This document shows, piece after piece, positions 34,298-46,142 of a stretch of DNA of 64,000 bases. Position 1 is the stretch's first letter. Each line of letters opens with the position of its first letter. The stretch covers positions 455,534 to 519,533 of the forward strand of contig NW_022985450.1 of assembly GCF_010093595.1 (NCBI RefSeq). Direction: 5' to 3'. The position numbers and the translations under genes were made by a program. The notes beneath the pieces were generated by a model, which worked only from the letters and a program-made list of their open reading frames with translations, was not told the DNA's origin and searched no databases. Source of the stretch: Mytilinidion resinicola (taxonomy: Eukaryota; Ascomycota; Dothideomycetes; Mytilinidiales; Mytilinidiaceae).

Positions 34298-35181
34298 CGC
34301 GTATTTGATGCTTGGGTGATGGAAAGGGAGAGGGGGATGTCAGCTTCAGCTGTCATTGGCGAAGAAGGCTGAACTAGTTATTCCAGTATATTGCTTATTC
34401 AGCACCTTCAGGTGGTTAGCTCTCTATCTAGGTACCTCTCTTTTCATCTCTCCCTCTCTTCGCCCAAATTACATCTTCTCAGGCGCCACGAACATCCTAT
34501 ATCCAAACCCTCATCGTCGAACGAAACTCTGACAGACCGGAAGCAGGGAGTTCCACACCCCTGTCACAATGACGCTACGAGCAGAAGTCTGAGGCTCAAA
34601 GAGGAGCGTTGATTGATAGCTAACTACAGTATCAGGTAGAAGTTCAAGACGTTGTGTAAGGAACAGGAAGACAGGGGCGGGGACGCGAGAATAAATGGGC
34701 AAAGGGACGTGCACGTCGCGCGAGGTCCTTGGGAAATCAGGTGACAAGAATAGATAGGGGTTGTGCTGTGGTGAAATGAGGAGTTTTGCCGTAAATCGCA
34801 GTGCAGTAAAATGTGGAGCTTTGCCGCAAGTTGCAGTGCAGCAAGTTGTGACAAGCTGCGATAAAATGCGGAGTTTTGCTGCAAATAGGAATCAAGGGCT
34901 GAGTAAAGACGAGAGCAGAATTTGGATAGCAGAATAAACGTGTGACTGTATCAAATTGATTTCATCAAGGCTCGTCATGCAGCGTGCTCGAGAACCGTCG
35001 ATACCGGAAGTCTTACAGATCACGTTGCCGTCTACACGTGCTTGCTTCTGCCTCACAACTCCCCGCAAAACGGTTTCACCCAAAAGAACAACGCTAGTAT
35101 ATGCACGCTATCAAAGCCGTGAAAGCCCTCGAAAAGCAATCCGCTAAACGTCAACGCAGTCTACCATTCTAACTTCAACGC
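34298..35181. other. Intergenic region with degenerate tandem repeats
   Basis: About 880 bp. Three diverged copies of ggag.tttgc.gcaa..gcag lie at about 34780, 34815 and 34870. No gene was found. Confidence 0.55.
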
Positions 35182-36899
35182 TCAATGTGCCGCAATAAGA
35201 AAAGTATTCGTCACCAAGCAAGTGACCATAACAATGCATCCATAGATCGCCAGCGCCAGACTCAACTTCCGCAGCAGTCCACTGCGCCAGCTCCTCGTCT
35301 TGCGCTGCGCGGCCAGGCCGTCGTTGGCCTCGGCCACAGCCTCGTTCTCGAACTCGTTGTTCTCGTCGTCGTCTTCCTTGACGAGCTTCTGGTGGTGCGC
35401 CGAGTCCGGGTCCGAGATCTTGTAGTAGAACAGCCCCGGGAGGATGAAGCTGATGGTGGTCGAGCCGGTGCTGCCGACGTAGGCGAGGACTTTCTCGAGC
35501 GAGGAGACGGTCATGGCGACGATGAAAGAGAGGACGATGATGATGGTGGTTAGGATCGCGAAACGGAGGTCGGAGATGTCGGTAATGGGTTTTGAGGGGG
35601 ATTTGGCCGGGTTGAGGAGCGTGTTGCGGGAGGGCGAGGTTTCCGGGCGTTGCGAGCGGCGGCGGGGACGCCATTTGAGACAGGCGTCTACGGAAGCGCG
35701 GCACGGGTGGACCTGGAGGGGGTAGGAGAACATGACCAGGATGACGATTGCGAGACGGCCGATGGTGGAGGCCACCGCGGGAGGATACATGTTGACGATG
35801 TTGCCGCTGACGTTGTCGCCGTAGGAGAGGTAACCAGTGATACCGACGAGGATGTAGAAGAAGCCTGCAGATCCGATACTCGTTCCCACTACGCTGGTGG
35901 TGCGGAAGTGAGAGTTGTCGAAGATCTCGTTGAGAATGGAAAACATCTGTTCGGGTTAACAGATGAAGGGGGATGAGATAGGGCCGTCTTACGTTCTGAT
36001 GACATGTGTATGCAAAGACTATCACTGGGAATGCAGCAAGAGTCGGAATAGGACCAGCCCATTTGATAACGCGCACAGGTCCGCGATCCTCAAGAGTATC
36101 GCCCTTGATGAAATGGGCAACTACGAGAACCACCAGATATCCAATAGAAACCAATGCAATGAGGCTAGTATACTTCAAAGAGTCTAGTCGACGTAGAAAT
36201 GAAAGTGGAATAACGATCAACCTGTCTTCAATATTAGCCCTGACACCAAAATCAGGATTGAGCTTGGAGTCAACGTACATGAATGCTGTTATCCAAAACT
36301 GGCGGTCTACCAGGAAGTCATGGGGGACTGTTCCCGCAAACCCTCGAACAACTCCTGGCATCAAATCCCCAATGATTATCAAGTAGCTGACTCCAACACC
36401 GAAGCACTTGATGGCTATGGCCGCGTCGAACAAGATAGAGAGGTTCGGGTATGTGAGTTGGGATAATGCGGCAAAGGAGGAGCTTCCACGGTCAATATAT
36501 CGTGCACACCTGGTCTGAAGATAGAGCCCGAAGCCTGCGGTTACCCCTGCCCATGCTATGATGAAGCACCCGAGGAGTATTCCCATCTTCGACATGGCTG
36601 AAGGCATGGCCAGTAGTCCAGCTCCGAGAACTAGGGACACCGGGGTCAGAATTTGCCTAAAGAGCCGTGTGGGGAGGCAGCATACTGGTATTGACGAGGT
36701 TGATAACGCTGCTAATCCACGTAGCCTGGCCGACGACGCCAACATTCTTCTTTCCGTTGCGAGACCTGCCTTGTCAGCGCATGTTATATTATCTCGAGTA
36801 AGAAGCCTACCCAGGCCTCCGCCCCCTCAAGGAGCCAGTGCTCGCAGACATGTGGTCGGTGTCATCGGGCTCGGTGCTGATGGCGGCGTAGCTAGCCAT
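35182..36899 (-). CDS. Vacuolar AVT-type amino-acid transporter (AAAP family)
   Basis: Five exons: 36899-36811, 36765-36686, 36630-36279, 36221-35993 and 35946-35182 (504 aa). The N-terminus (MASYAAISTEPDDTDHMSAS) is cytosolic. Eleven or so helices follow: SVINLVNTILGAGLLAMPSA (AAAP signature), MGILLGCFIIAWAGVTAGFG, CFGVGVSYLIIIGDLMPGVV, PLSFLRRLDSLKYTSLIALV, PVIVFAYTCHQNMFSILNEI, and then GFFYILVGITGYLSYGDNVS, YPLQVHPCRASVDA and FILPGLFYY. This matches yeast Avt5/6/7-type exporters, which move neutral or acidic amino acids across the vacuolar membrane. The intron at 36222-36278 is 57 nt and stop-free in frame; it was removed because the family runs ITAFMLIVIPLSFLRR without a gap. The gene is divergent with dynactin p22/p24 (278 bp between starts). 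Confidence 0.9.
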
Positions 36900-37177
36900 T
36901 GAGGAAACGTAGCGGATAGGGAGCTAGGAATCGCGAAACCATATGCTGAGGAGTGGAGAGATGGGGGACGAGTGAAAAATGTGGTGTCTAGTATGCGCCC
37001 GCGGAGTGGGTAAGAATGCAGTGCGGAGTCGCGGTTTGCGTGATCGTAGAGTTATCTGACGTTGAAGTCAGATCGCCTGCCAAGCCACCACCGTTGGAGA
37101 TCTACCTGCCTACGCGCTACTTCCCCACGGGATTCTGAGTACTATCCAACTCAAACACAACAATTCGTCAAGCAGCA
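36900..37177. promoter_or_regulatory. Short bidirectional promoter (AVT transporter / dynactin subunit)
   Basis: 278 bp between two divergent start codons, so it must serve both genes. No TATA-like element; a run ccaccaccg (complement of gtggtgg) is present. The role is inferred from layout only. Confidence 0.6.
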
Positions 37178-37929
37178 ATGGCGCACAGGAGCGATCTGCC
37201 AAAGGCTGTCGCCCAGGACCTGGAGGATTGCCGCCTAGAAACCGACCAGGAGCTCGCGGATCTTGCATACGACACCATGGTAGAGCTGACGGGCCGGCTC
37301 AGACAGATTGAGTATTTCTTCAACGGCAAGACACAGGATGAGGAGCAGCTCAAGGCGAAGCAGCAAGGGAGCATTGTGCAGAGGATCAAGCGGATTGAAG
37401 ATGGTCTGAAAGCGTTGTCGGCCAAGACAAGCTTGATAGCGGAGGTAGAACAGCTGCGTATGTACCACAGCAGATTTATTGAAACCTAGGCTCATTTCTC
37501 ACCATAGGTCTTCGCCATCCCGAGCTTGTCTATCCGCCAAAACCAAAGCAATACAGGGAGGAAGACCTTCAATTCCCAGAACCACTGCAGCATCTCGACT
37601 TTGTCATGGAGAGCGCTCCAGGCTATCCAGCACTGGCTTCACAACTCAAAGCCCTGAAGGACATGATGCCATTGCCCAAGACGGAAACGCTAGCACACCT
37701 GGTCGAACTACAGCCGCGGATTCAGGCCATGTCCGATCGTCAGGTGCAACAGGCGCTGGAGATATCAGAGTTGAGGAAGAGGACGGAGTGTGCTATCATC
37801 AGCTGGAGCGAAATTCACATCCTGGGGGTCGGCAGATGTTTCGTCGAGTTCGACAAGCGGTTGAGGGAGGTGGAGCGCACGGTCAGGCGGAAGGAGTTCA
37901 AGCTGGAGCAAGAAGAGAGTGAGACTTGA
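37178..37929 (+). CDS. Dynactin subunit p22/p24 (nuclear distribution RO10-like)
   Basis: Two exons, 37178-37457 and 37508-37929 (233 aa). The protein is almost wholly helical and coiled. It can be laid along human p22 (DCTN3) block by block: ELTGRLRQIEYFFNG near the N-terminus, IKRIEDGLKALSAKTSLIAE, LRHPELVYPP, ALASQLKALKDMMPL, LAHLVELQPRIQAM, and the late WSEIHILGVGRCFVEFDKRL followed by REVERTVRR. The subunit stabilises the shoulder of dynactin, which couples dynein to cargo; the Neurospora orthologue ro-10 is needed for nuclear distribution. The length fits the fungal members. The assignment rests on pattern, not a search. The dynein light intermediate chain gene lies about 15 kb to the right. 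Confidence 0.7.
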
Positions 37930-39530
37930 GGGCGATGCATGCGAAGAGTCCACTTGTTTGCCATTGTTCGGGTTGCTCGACGGAAGGATGGGCTGATCAT
38001 CACACACGCGGGTACCACGATGCCAGCGCAGACGGGGTGTACGGCAGGATCTGGGGCACTGGCCGTTTCCTGTCAACGGGCGTTCACCACGATATCCAAG
38101 CTTGGAGACGTTTGTGACGACATGCGAGCATCACCATCAGCTGGTGCGGGCACCGTTTGAGCTTGGCATCAAACTGGCTTTTGGGAACCGCGGGGTACCT
38201 TTTGGGACATGGTCAAGCTTTAAGGATGCAGGGTTAGAGGTGACACGCACAAGATGGCACCTGGCGGGTCGATGGGGAAAGGATGCTAGTTGCATGTGGT
38301 AGACAAGCCCGTAAGCAGTACATGTCAGCCTCTGAGATCGGTTCCTGAATCTGACGGGTGCAGATGGCGAGGCACACGATACGAAGTCTCGGCTTTGGAG
38401 GGCGACCGGCACCCGAATGTAGCGTGTGGGGGGCGCTTGCTGGATGGTTCTGGCGATGAGGCTCGTGGATTTGTATTCTCGCGGGAGGCTGTGGTTTCAA
38501 GTTGGTCTCAGATGCGGTCTTCAGCCGAGCAGCGCGTGGCCAATGCCATCCTCCCGCGATCGGCGACGGCCAATGCAGCGCGAACACAGGGATGCCGCTG
38601 CGACGACCAGGGGATGCATCCGGACGCTGAGGGCGCACCGCCGAGGAGGGCGCACCGCCGAGGAGAGCGCAGACACAGGTGCCACGCAGGCGCAGAGCAC
38701 GCAGGCGCAGAGCACGCAGAGTGAGGGTTGGCGGGCACACGGGTAGCAGAGACGGCATCACGAGCATATTGAGCACCACTCAGCGGGCGACGGGCTCTGC
38801 ATGAAGAACGAAATGCTGGAAATTGCCACAATCCAATCTGCTGTAATCCCTCCTGTGGCGTGGGCCTGCTCGAGCCAATTCCAAGTTGGCCCATGTTGTT
38901 GCCCTCTCTTGCCCATGTTGCTGCCCTCTTTTGCTGCTTTGAGCCCCGCCGGACTGTAGACAGAGAAGATGAGTAGAAGCCAACAAAGAGAACGCCCTCT
39001 GCGCATTGTCTCTATTTATTGCGTGCACGCGCGCCACGGGTGCCTCTTCTCTTGCGGCCTCGAGCCCTGCGACGCTTGAAACCTCTAGCGGGCAGCCATT
39101 GGCTCGCATGCCGCCCCGGGAATTGGCTGACCCTCCTTTGCCTGTCGCCCTCTTCTCCTCTCACCTCGACACACCGCGCCCAGCACCCAACATCCTCCTA
39201 CAGCCGCTGCCTCCCTCTCAGAAGCCTTTGGCCAGGGCTCTTCCTTCGTTTTCGTGCCCGCCCGCCCGCCGCTTTGTCGCTGCGCCTGTCGTCTTTTGCG
39301 CCGCAGACATCACCCAAACGCCCTCACCCGCCTCCTCGACCTCGACCTCGACCTCGACCACGGCCAGGCGCTGAACACCACCTCACTCCCGCATACAATT
39401 CCCTTTAATACGCTTCTCGCCGCCTGCGCAGCCCCCATTCCACGAGCGAGTCTCGCCCCAGCTGCCATCGCCCGTCTCCAGCCTCATTGCAACCGCCTGT
39501 TTACCTCCGCCATCTGCGCTCTTCAGCTTC
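37930..39530. other. Intergenic region and long 5' leader of SHO1
   Basis: About 1.6 kb, GC-rich. From 39000 on it is C/T-rich, with a hexamer run (gacctc four times, 39334-39359) as in long fungal leaders. Near 38640-38720 there are short repeats (gcgcagagcacgcag twice). Open frames here are composition artefacts. Confidence 0.55.
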
Positions 39531-40652
39531 ATGCCATCCTACGGCTCCATCCCTTCGCCATCGCTCCGCAAAATGGAAAACGGTCACAGCTATGGCGGCA
39601 GTCGCCAGACATTCTCCTTCGGCCGCATCGTTGGCGACCCTTTCGCCTTGGCAACAATCTCCATTAGCATGGTAAGGCTCCGCGCGTCCCACGGCTCGCT
39701 CCGCCAAGTAAGGCTCAATGACGCTGACAACCATAGCTTGCCTGGATCATCGCCTTCATTAGCTCCATCATATCTGCTGTTCATGGTGGCTTCCCTAACT
39801 TCGCCTGGTGGGCTCTGAGCTACATGCTCCTTTGCGTTATTGGCGTCACCGTAACGATAGCGTCCGACTCAACGCATACCTACCATGTCGCCGTATGTCA
39901 CGCCCTCCCATATTGCACTATGGGCTCGTGCTGATGTCTTCTAGATCGTTGGTTTCCTGGCTGCAGGACTGGTCTTCACCTCGTCATCCGTCAATTCTCT
40001 CGTCTACTCCTCCGTAGCCGCTTTCGAGGCCGCCGCCGCAGGCTTCATTCTTCTTTCCATGATCGCGGTAAGAAGCCTGGCTCGCTATCTTATTACTTCG
40101 TACTGATTCACAGTCTAGATCATCTGGATCTTCTACTTCGGCTCCCAGCCGCAGGCCAGCCACCGCGCCTTTGTCGATTCATATGCCCTCCACAAGGAAG
40201 CCCAGGGCTCGCGAAACTCCCGCCAAATGTCCAACAACTACCGACCAGACACGTCCGTCACCGCGAACCCGCAGCCGCAGATGTACACATCCGCTCAACT
40301 GAACGGATTCGAGACCTCCTCGCCTGTTTCGGGCTACCCAGGCGGACCTGTTGGGGGAATGGACCAACGCAACTCCTCTCAACCCCGCTTTGGTGCCTCC
40401 AACATGGGCAACACATCGGAAGTGCAAACGCCAACACATGACCCCGCCGCTGCTCAAGATGCCGCCACGGAATATCCGTACCGAGCCAAGGCAATCTACA
40501 GCTACGAAGCAAACCCAGATGACGCCAACGAAATAAGCTTCCAAAAGCATGACATTCTAGAAGTATCAGACGTCAGCGGGCGGTGGTGGCAAGCGAAGAA
40601 GCCGAATGGCGACACCGGTATTGCCCCCAGCAATTACCTGATCCTACTATAG
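39531..40652 (+). CDS. SHO1: High-osmolarity sensor Sho1
   Basis: Four exons: 39531-39671, 39737-39892, 39945-40067 and 40119-40652 (317 aa), all phase 0. The N-terminus has [13 protein letters not shown], then four membrane helices ([55 protein letters not shown] and [19 protein letters not shown]). A Gln/Asn/Ser/Pro-rich linker follows, and a C-terminal SH3 domain: [20 protein letters not shown], then [30 protein letters not shown]. This is the exact plan of the fungal plasma-membrane adaptor that feeds the HOG MAP-kinase pathway through Pbs2/Ste11; the SH3 binds the Pbs2 Pro motif. Introns fall between the helices. Tyr and Trp residues of the SH3 ligand groove are present, so it should be functional. 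Confidence 0.95.
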
Positions 40653-42346
40653 GTTTCGGAGACTGGAACTCCTGGCCTCTTTACGACTCTTGCAATGATT
40701 ATATTTCCTTGAAACTTGGGAGTCTCTTTACCTTCTTTGGAGTCCTCGCGGATTGACTACGGTCACGACGGATATCTACTTGTCTTTGTTTTATTCAAAA
40801 GCTGGAGAGTTAAGGCCGGGTACCTTGGCCGCGACTTCTGATCACCCGGATACCTCGCTGGATCATCCCAGACGCTGCCACACCACTCAGCAACCAAGCC
40901 TCAGCTATACACTTCATTCGCGCGATACCCAAATATTTGGCTTGTCGTAATAATTATTTTACCATCGCGATCGTCATCAACGACTTTCCATAACCGCAAG
41001 CCCAAACAAATAGTTCAGGCCACCACACACGGCTCGACTATCCTATCCTCTCTTTTGTTGTTTTCATGTACCGGTATATCCAACGGGATACCTTTTGTCC
41101 ACTTGTGCTACAACCATCTGCCCGGCGTCTTGGCTTTTCTTTCTTGCGTGTGATTATGTAGTTGGAAGCGTCAGGACTCTGAGACTGAGGCGCGATGAGG
41201 AGGGAAGAGGGAGAATGAAAGTGAGTGCTGGCTTGGTACCCCGCTGCCCGGCCTATGACTTGTTACCACGGCTCCCTGATACGGCGAGCTGGGCTGATGG
41301 AGGGAACGTTGGTTGTGGTTGGGTTATGGGCGGATCTGGTTGGGAGCCACGTGAGCGAGCGAGCGACGTTTGTACGACGGAAGAGACGTAGGGGAAAGAG
41401 GTTGAGATGAATAAAAGGATTTTGTTAATGATTGATTTGCAGGCACAAGCTAGTGACTTTTATCTGTGAGGCGGCTGTCTGGGGTGGCTAACGAAGTTTT
41501 GGGTCACTTAAACTAGGGATTCTTTGTCTCGGGTGGGATGTATTAGGACTCCTTGGAGCACTTCGAACCGTGGTAAGGAGATCTACACATACTTTCAAGT
41601 GAAAGCCAGACCCAAGCCGAATGTGACATGACTACCGACAGATAGAGCTGCCATATACCTGTCACAAACACGACTCAAGAACAACTTTCCAAGCCTTGGA
41701 TTTGCTGGGTACTAGGTATCTCGAAGCGGATGACTTTCGTCCAAGCTAGTTGAGACTTTAATAGTTCTGCAGGCGCCACTACGACCTCCTGAAACAAGGG
41801 AACAAACGGGATGTCTAATTAACTGCATTCTTCATACCACAGAATCCTTCTACATCCACGCCAGTAGTGCGGATAGTATATGGCAATACTCAGACGCTAG
41901 GCGTTAAATTGGTCTACTATAGCACCTTTCGTGAAAGTGGATCAAATTATCAGGATCTTTGACCATAGAAATGTCCTCTATCAACAGTGTCAAGTCTAGA
42001 AGTGAGGGGAGGCAGAGGGGTCATACCACGCGGGTCCGTCGCACAGCATTTAGACGGTCCCGATTGCGCGTTGGTGGTGAAACGGTGAGATGCTGAAGGA
42101 TCCTTGCACCGTGGAACGGGTCTACAGGGCTGCCTCTTTGTTGTATAAAGGCGGGCCCGTTGACGTGTTTTGGATGAATGGTTGGGCACCGTTGCGACTT
42201 CCGCTTTGATCGATTCTGAGTTTAGCCCAACTGGTACTTTCGTTTGAGATATTGAACGAAAAAGCTGTGCTATCAGCTCACCTTCTCCACTCCTACGAAC
42301 CGCTGAGATACCTACCTACCTCCCTGCCCACGGGACGGCAGCAACC
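40653..42346. other. Intergenic region, nothing recognised
   Basis: About 1.7 kb. Several unsupported short frames; no RNA, repeat array or transposon hallmark. The last 60 bp before 42347 form a C/T-rich leader. Confidence 0.5.
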
Positions 42347-42975
42347 ATGCGCCTCGCGACTCTCCTCTTCGCCAGCGTGGTTCTTGCTACGGGTGTCGTC
42401 AATGGTTTCGCTATACATAAACGCGTGCGTCCTCCCACTTCCACTTCCTTCTCACTATCCCAATCTCCCCCTCCAATATCAGCCAACCCCATCCCTCTAC
42501 CTCCTCTCCATCCCCAACCTTAGCTTCCCACCCCTCCCAACCCCACTAACGCTTCCCGCCCCAGACCACCGCCGTCACACTCTTCACCGCCCCCTCCCTC
42601 CACGGCGCCTCCACCACCCTCCCCTCCACGGGCACCTGCACCAACCTCCCCCCGGCCTGGGACGAGAAGATCCGCTCGCTGTTCACGGCGCCGGGGTTCG
42701 CGTGTGACTTCTACTTGTAAGCAGCCCTCTACACACACACACGGCGGCTGCCGCCTCGTTAGAGGACGAAGAGAGTGTGGGGAGACGAGAATTGGGGGAG
42801 GGGAAATGGACGGGGGCCTCGCTAACTTGGGGGCTCGCTGACGTTGGCCAGGAACCTCGATTGCGCGACTGATGACGACGACGGGGATGTGCTGCGGTAT
42901 GGCTGGGTGCGGGCGGATAGGCTGCCGGCGCGGTTTGATGGGGCGATTAGGAGCGTGGAGTGTGGGGCGTATTAG
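42347..42975 (+). CDS. Small secreted cysteine-containing protein (117 aa)
   Basis: Three exons: 42347-42424, 42565-42716 and 42852-42975. The N-terminus MRLATLLFASVVLATGVVNG is a clear signal peptide (Ala/Gly before the cut) followed by a basic HKR, possibly a Kex2-like site. The mature part starts TTAVTLFTAPSLHGASTTLP and has four cysteines (TGTCTNL, FACDFYL, LDCATDD and VECGAY at the end). The layout of short strands around TLFTAP, TCTNLPPAW, VRADRLPARFDGAIRSVEC recalls small fungal secreted proteins with a beta/gamma-crystallin-like fold, but I cannot name a family. Two disulfides are likely. The introns of 135-140 nt are longer than usual here and C- or G-rich. Effector, antimicrobial or cell-wall roles are all open. 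Confidence 0.65.
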
Positions 42976-44058
42976 GGGGGGGAGGGAGGCGTTTGGGGGA
43001 GGGAGGGGATGGGGCCGGGATGGAATAAGGGCAGATGGTTTGCAGAATCTTTGAAAAATGGAAGATTCCTAAAGGGACGACTAAATGGGCTGTTGATACT
43101 TCATATTCGCACTATCTGGCGTGCTTTAAGAGCCATCAGTGCGCCTAAACGATGAATGTGTAAAAAAAAAAATTTCCAATATTTTGAACATTTCTTGAGG
43201 GGCCCAAGGGAGTGTGGCACATGAGATAGATATCCCTCAGAGAGTGGTAGGTGAAGGTGACGTGACTGTGCAAAGAAAGGTGTTGATAGGGATTTTGCTT
43301 TCCGGACTTATTCACGGTGAGCGTAGTAGATATTCAGAACTCCTGAACAGAGAGGGACAGATGGAAGAAGCTTCAGGAAATAGATGTTGATTGGAAAAAA
43401 AAGAATCGGGATAATGGCCGGCGCCAAGGGTCGGACTTGGGTCTCGTCACTAGTTCCTGCACAACCTAGGCCCCTCAATTACAAGTCGCGGCAGTAACGG
43501 GCTACGGGCGTATGAAATACTGAAGAATACTCTACAACATAAGTCGCGGCAGCAACAGACTACGGGCGTACAAACTCCTAAGGGATGAACCTAGATCCCG
43601 CGAATCGGTCGACATATTATAACCAACTAAACCACACCGGGTTTGAGATGTGGAAGCAAGAAGTAGACGAGTTAAGAGCTTGGTTCGTGACGTGCGCTTG
43701 ATGAGTTAGATTGGTAAATGGGTGAATTGGTAAATCGTGACTGTTTGAAGAGATAGACTTGTCTGTGAGACAGCGTTTGACAAAGTTTGGTGATGGCGGT
43801 ATCAGTTTCATGAGACTTGAATGCTGTGAAATTCGGCATCGACCTTACGCATAACACCTTCGGTGCTAAATCTTATTTCTTTGATATCCCGGGCTGATAT
43901 GCCATTGATTCTCTCGGAGTGTACAACATCTTACACCCACGTCTCACCAGTCGTCTTTTATACATAAGCCGCGACGCAGCGCAGCCATCCCAAACGCCAT
44001 CCAATGCAGATCAATTGAGCCCAGGCTCCCTTCATCCTTCACTCTTTTAATAAGCGTA
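42976..44058. other. Intergenic region with a 58-bp spaced repeat
   Basis: About 1.1 kb between convergent genes. aagtcgcggcag.aac.g.ct then acgggcgta occurs at 43483 and again at 43541. Poly-A at 43162-43171. No gene was recognised. Confidence 0.55.
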
Positions 44059-44703
44059 TTACGCCTTCTGCTCCGGTGGAGGAACTGTAGCCTTAGCAGC
44101 CGACTTCTTCGCCTTCCTCGCCGCCGCCTCAGCCGTCTTGCGCGCCGCATCTACCGCCGCTAGCGGATTATCTGCGGCCACGACTTGTTGTTTTATCTGC
44201 GCGACGCGGAAGCGGGGCTCCAAGATTCCGACCTGTGGTAATATCAGCTCCTGGACCGGTACCTGTTCTATGGCGCACATAGGTGGGTGTTTCTACCATT
44301 GATAATAGCCGCCATGCTGAATCACTCGGCTGCGCACCCACACCAATCCAGTACCGTGCTCTCGCGGCATCGAGCTTGATTTCTTTGAACGCGCGGCGCG
44401 AGACGGAGCCCGGGGGAGGGGGTTGCGGGATGGGGTCGTAGGTGCCGAGGACTTCTAGGGGTTTGCTGTCGCGGGCGGTGCTGGGAGATATTAGCGTGGG
44501 TATTTTGTGATAGCAAGCAGCCAATTCCAGCATGTGTTGAAGGGTAGTGCCAGGTCCAGAGCGAGTGTTGTCTGGGTGTTGTTTGGAAGGATATGGGATG
44601 GGATAGACTATGAGTTGGGCGCGTACCGGGCTTGCGAGACGACAATGTTGTAGAAGGGGTCGTGGCGCTTGCCGAAGCGTGAGAGGCGGATTCTGAGGAC
44701 CAT
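44059..44703 (-). CDS. MRPS16: Mitochondrial small-subunit ribosomal protein bS16m
   Basis: Three exons: 44703-44627, 44480-44297 and 44232-44059 (144 aa). The start MVLRIRLSRFGKRHDPFYNI is the classical S16 N-terminus (bacterial form M-V-x-I-R-L-x-R-x-G), followed by VVSQARTARDSKPLEVLGTY and DPIPQP. Then KEIKLDAARARYWIGVGAQP and SDSAWRLLSMVGIL, as in S16. The C-terminal extension (AARKTAEAAARKAKKSAAKA) is Ala/Lys-rich, as in fungal mitochondrial homologues. It belongs to the mitoribosomal 28S/37S body. No separate presequence is needed, since fungal S16 often imports through its basic N-terminus. It shares a 400-bp divergent promoter with the hydrate epimerase gene. Confidence 0.92.
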
Positions 44704-45103
44704 GATGCTGTGGTTTGATGGATGGGAGGGCGGATTCAGAAGTGAGGTTGCTGAACTTTTGGGACGCGCCAATACGGGGATGGAGAAATAATTTCGCCGG
44801 GCACGATCTCCCGATTCGTGGCTCTGATTGAGGGCAGACGTTCCGGGATCAGAATATATCCCTCAGCTTCCTGCAGTAACACGGGCACGGTCGTGAGAAT
44901 CATCAGAATTGGCTCTCTACTAGGAGGTATTCCGCAATGCCAACAGATGTTGTTGACTCTCAAACTCCTTGCTAGCTTGGTGTTGGTCGTCGACGTGGTG
45001 TGATGTAATCCGGATTGCATCCTCGCATCATCATCAAACGTCCTGACCTTTCCATTAAAATTTCAAAGTTCTCTCTCACTATCTCTGCTCACTTATCATC
45101 ATA
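44704..45103. promoter_or_regulatory. Bidirectional promoter (bS16m / hydrate epimerase)
   Basis: 400 bp between divergent starts. ctctctcact is a pyrimidine tract close to the plus-strand start. Inferred from layout. Confidence 0.55.
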
Positions 45104-46142
45104 ATGGCTTTGAGGGTATGAGCCTTTCAGGAGCTGTATTGAGTCTCGTCTAATTAATCCACTAGACACTCTCAGCAAAGAGCGCTGCGGCTCTGGACAA
45201 GGAGCTGATGAGCTCTGGAGCTTTCTCTATCGATCAGTTGATGGAGCTTGCTGGATTGTCCGTCTCACAAGCTGGTATGAATGATGAACAACCCGTGCTC
45301 GGGTGACGTAATTCATCAAACCAGTATTCAAGCTACAGCCACTTAACCAAGGGAAGAGGATTCTAGTCGCTTGTGGACCCGGAAACAACGGTAGGTGCCC
45401 TTGGGATGGGCATAGGAGATCTTCTGATCTTTTCTTCAAGGCGGAGACGGTCTCGTTGCAGCTCGTCACCTCTACCACTACGGATACCAGCCTACAATGT
45501 ACTATCCAAAGCAGAGCAAGAGCGAGCTCTATCAGGTACGAGGCTTGCCTCTTTCCCGCTAGTCCCCATGCAAAGGGGCTGACTCGTTCTCCGTAGCGTC
45601 TCACGAAGCAGCTGAAAGACCTCGACATCCCGTTCACTGAGGACTTTGATTCAGCTTTGAAGCAAGCTGACCACATTGTTGACGCTATCTTCGGTAAGCA
45701 TTAGCATGTACCGTGGTTCTCCATTCAGGCCTCATTAACCACCTAAATCTTCGATTGCAGGCTTCTCCTTTTCCGGCGAAGTTCGCGAACCCTTTCCGAA
45801 AGTCATCGAGGCTCTCCGGGACACCAAGATCCCAGTTCTAGCGGTAGATGCGCCTTCGTCCTGGAACATCGAAGATGGACCACCAGACTCTGGTCCTGGA
45901 AAGGGTTTTCAACCACAAGCTCTTATCTCCTTGACTACACCAAAGCCTCTGGTCAAGTGGTTCAAAGGGAGACATTTCATCGGCGGACGGTAATGGCGTC
46001 CTCGAGATGCTATGTTGAACTTGACTAACTTGTGTCCAGATTCCTCAGCCCTGCCATGGCGGAGAAGTACGGGCTGGATGTGCCGCCCTATCATGGGCTG
46101 GATCAGTTGGTTGAGATCGGGGTGGAGGGACAGAAACTCTAA
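45104..46142 (+). CDS. NAD(P)H-hydrate epimerase
   Basis: Seven exons: 45104-45115 (only MALR), 45166-45274, 45325-45390, 45441-45535, 45597-45693, 45761-45989 and 46040-46142 (236 aa); all phases fit. It is the YjeF_N fold: [52 protein letters not shown] (dinucleotide loop), [47 protein letters not shown] (conserved Asp) and [20 protein letters not shown]. The enzyme epimerises damaged R-NAD(P)HX so that the S form can be repaired by the ATP/ADP-dependent dehydratase. The family member in fungi is single-copy and usually about 240 aa, as here. The first exon of 12 bases is unusual but gives the conserved MALRTLSAK. Confidence 0.92.

Noticed and set aside
35144..35992. C-terminal part of a 533-aa continuous frame through the AVT gene
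   Set aside because: Past the 5' splice site at 35992 this frame is Pro/His/Arg-rich noise; the transporter helices continue in the other frame after the 46-nt intron.
39006..39408. Two overlapping ~125-aa frames upstream of Sho1
   Set aside because: Pyrimidine-rich leader DNA gives open frames by composition; Ser/Pro/Arg repeats only.
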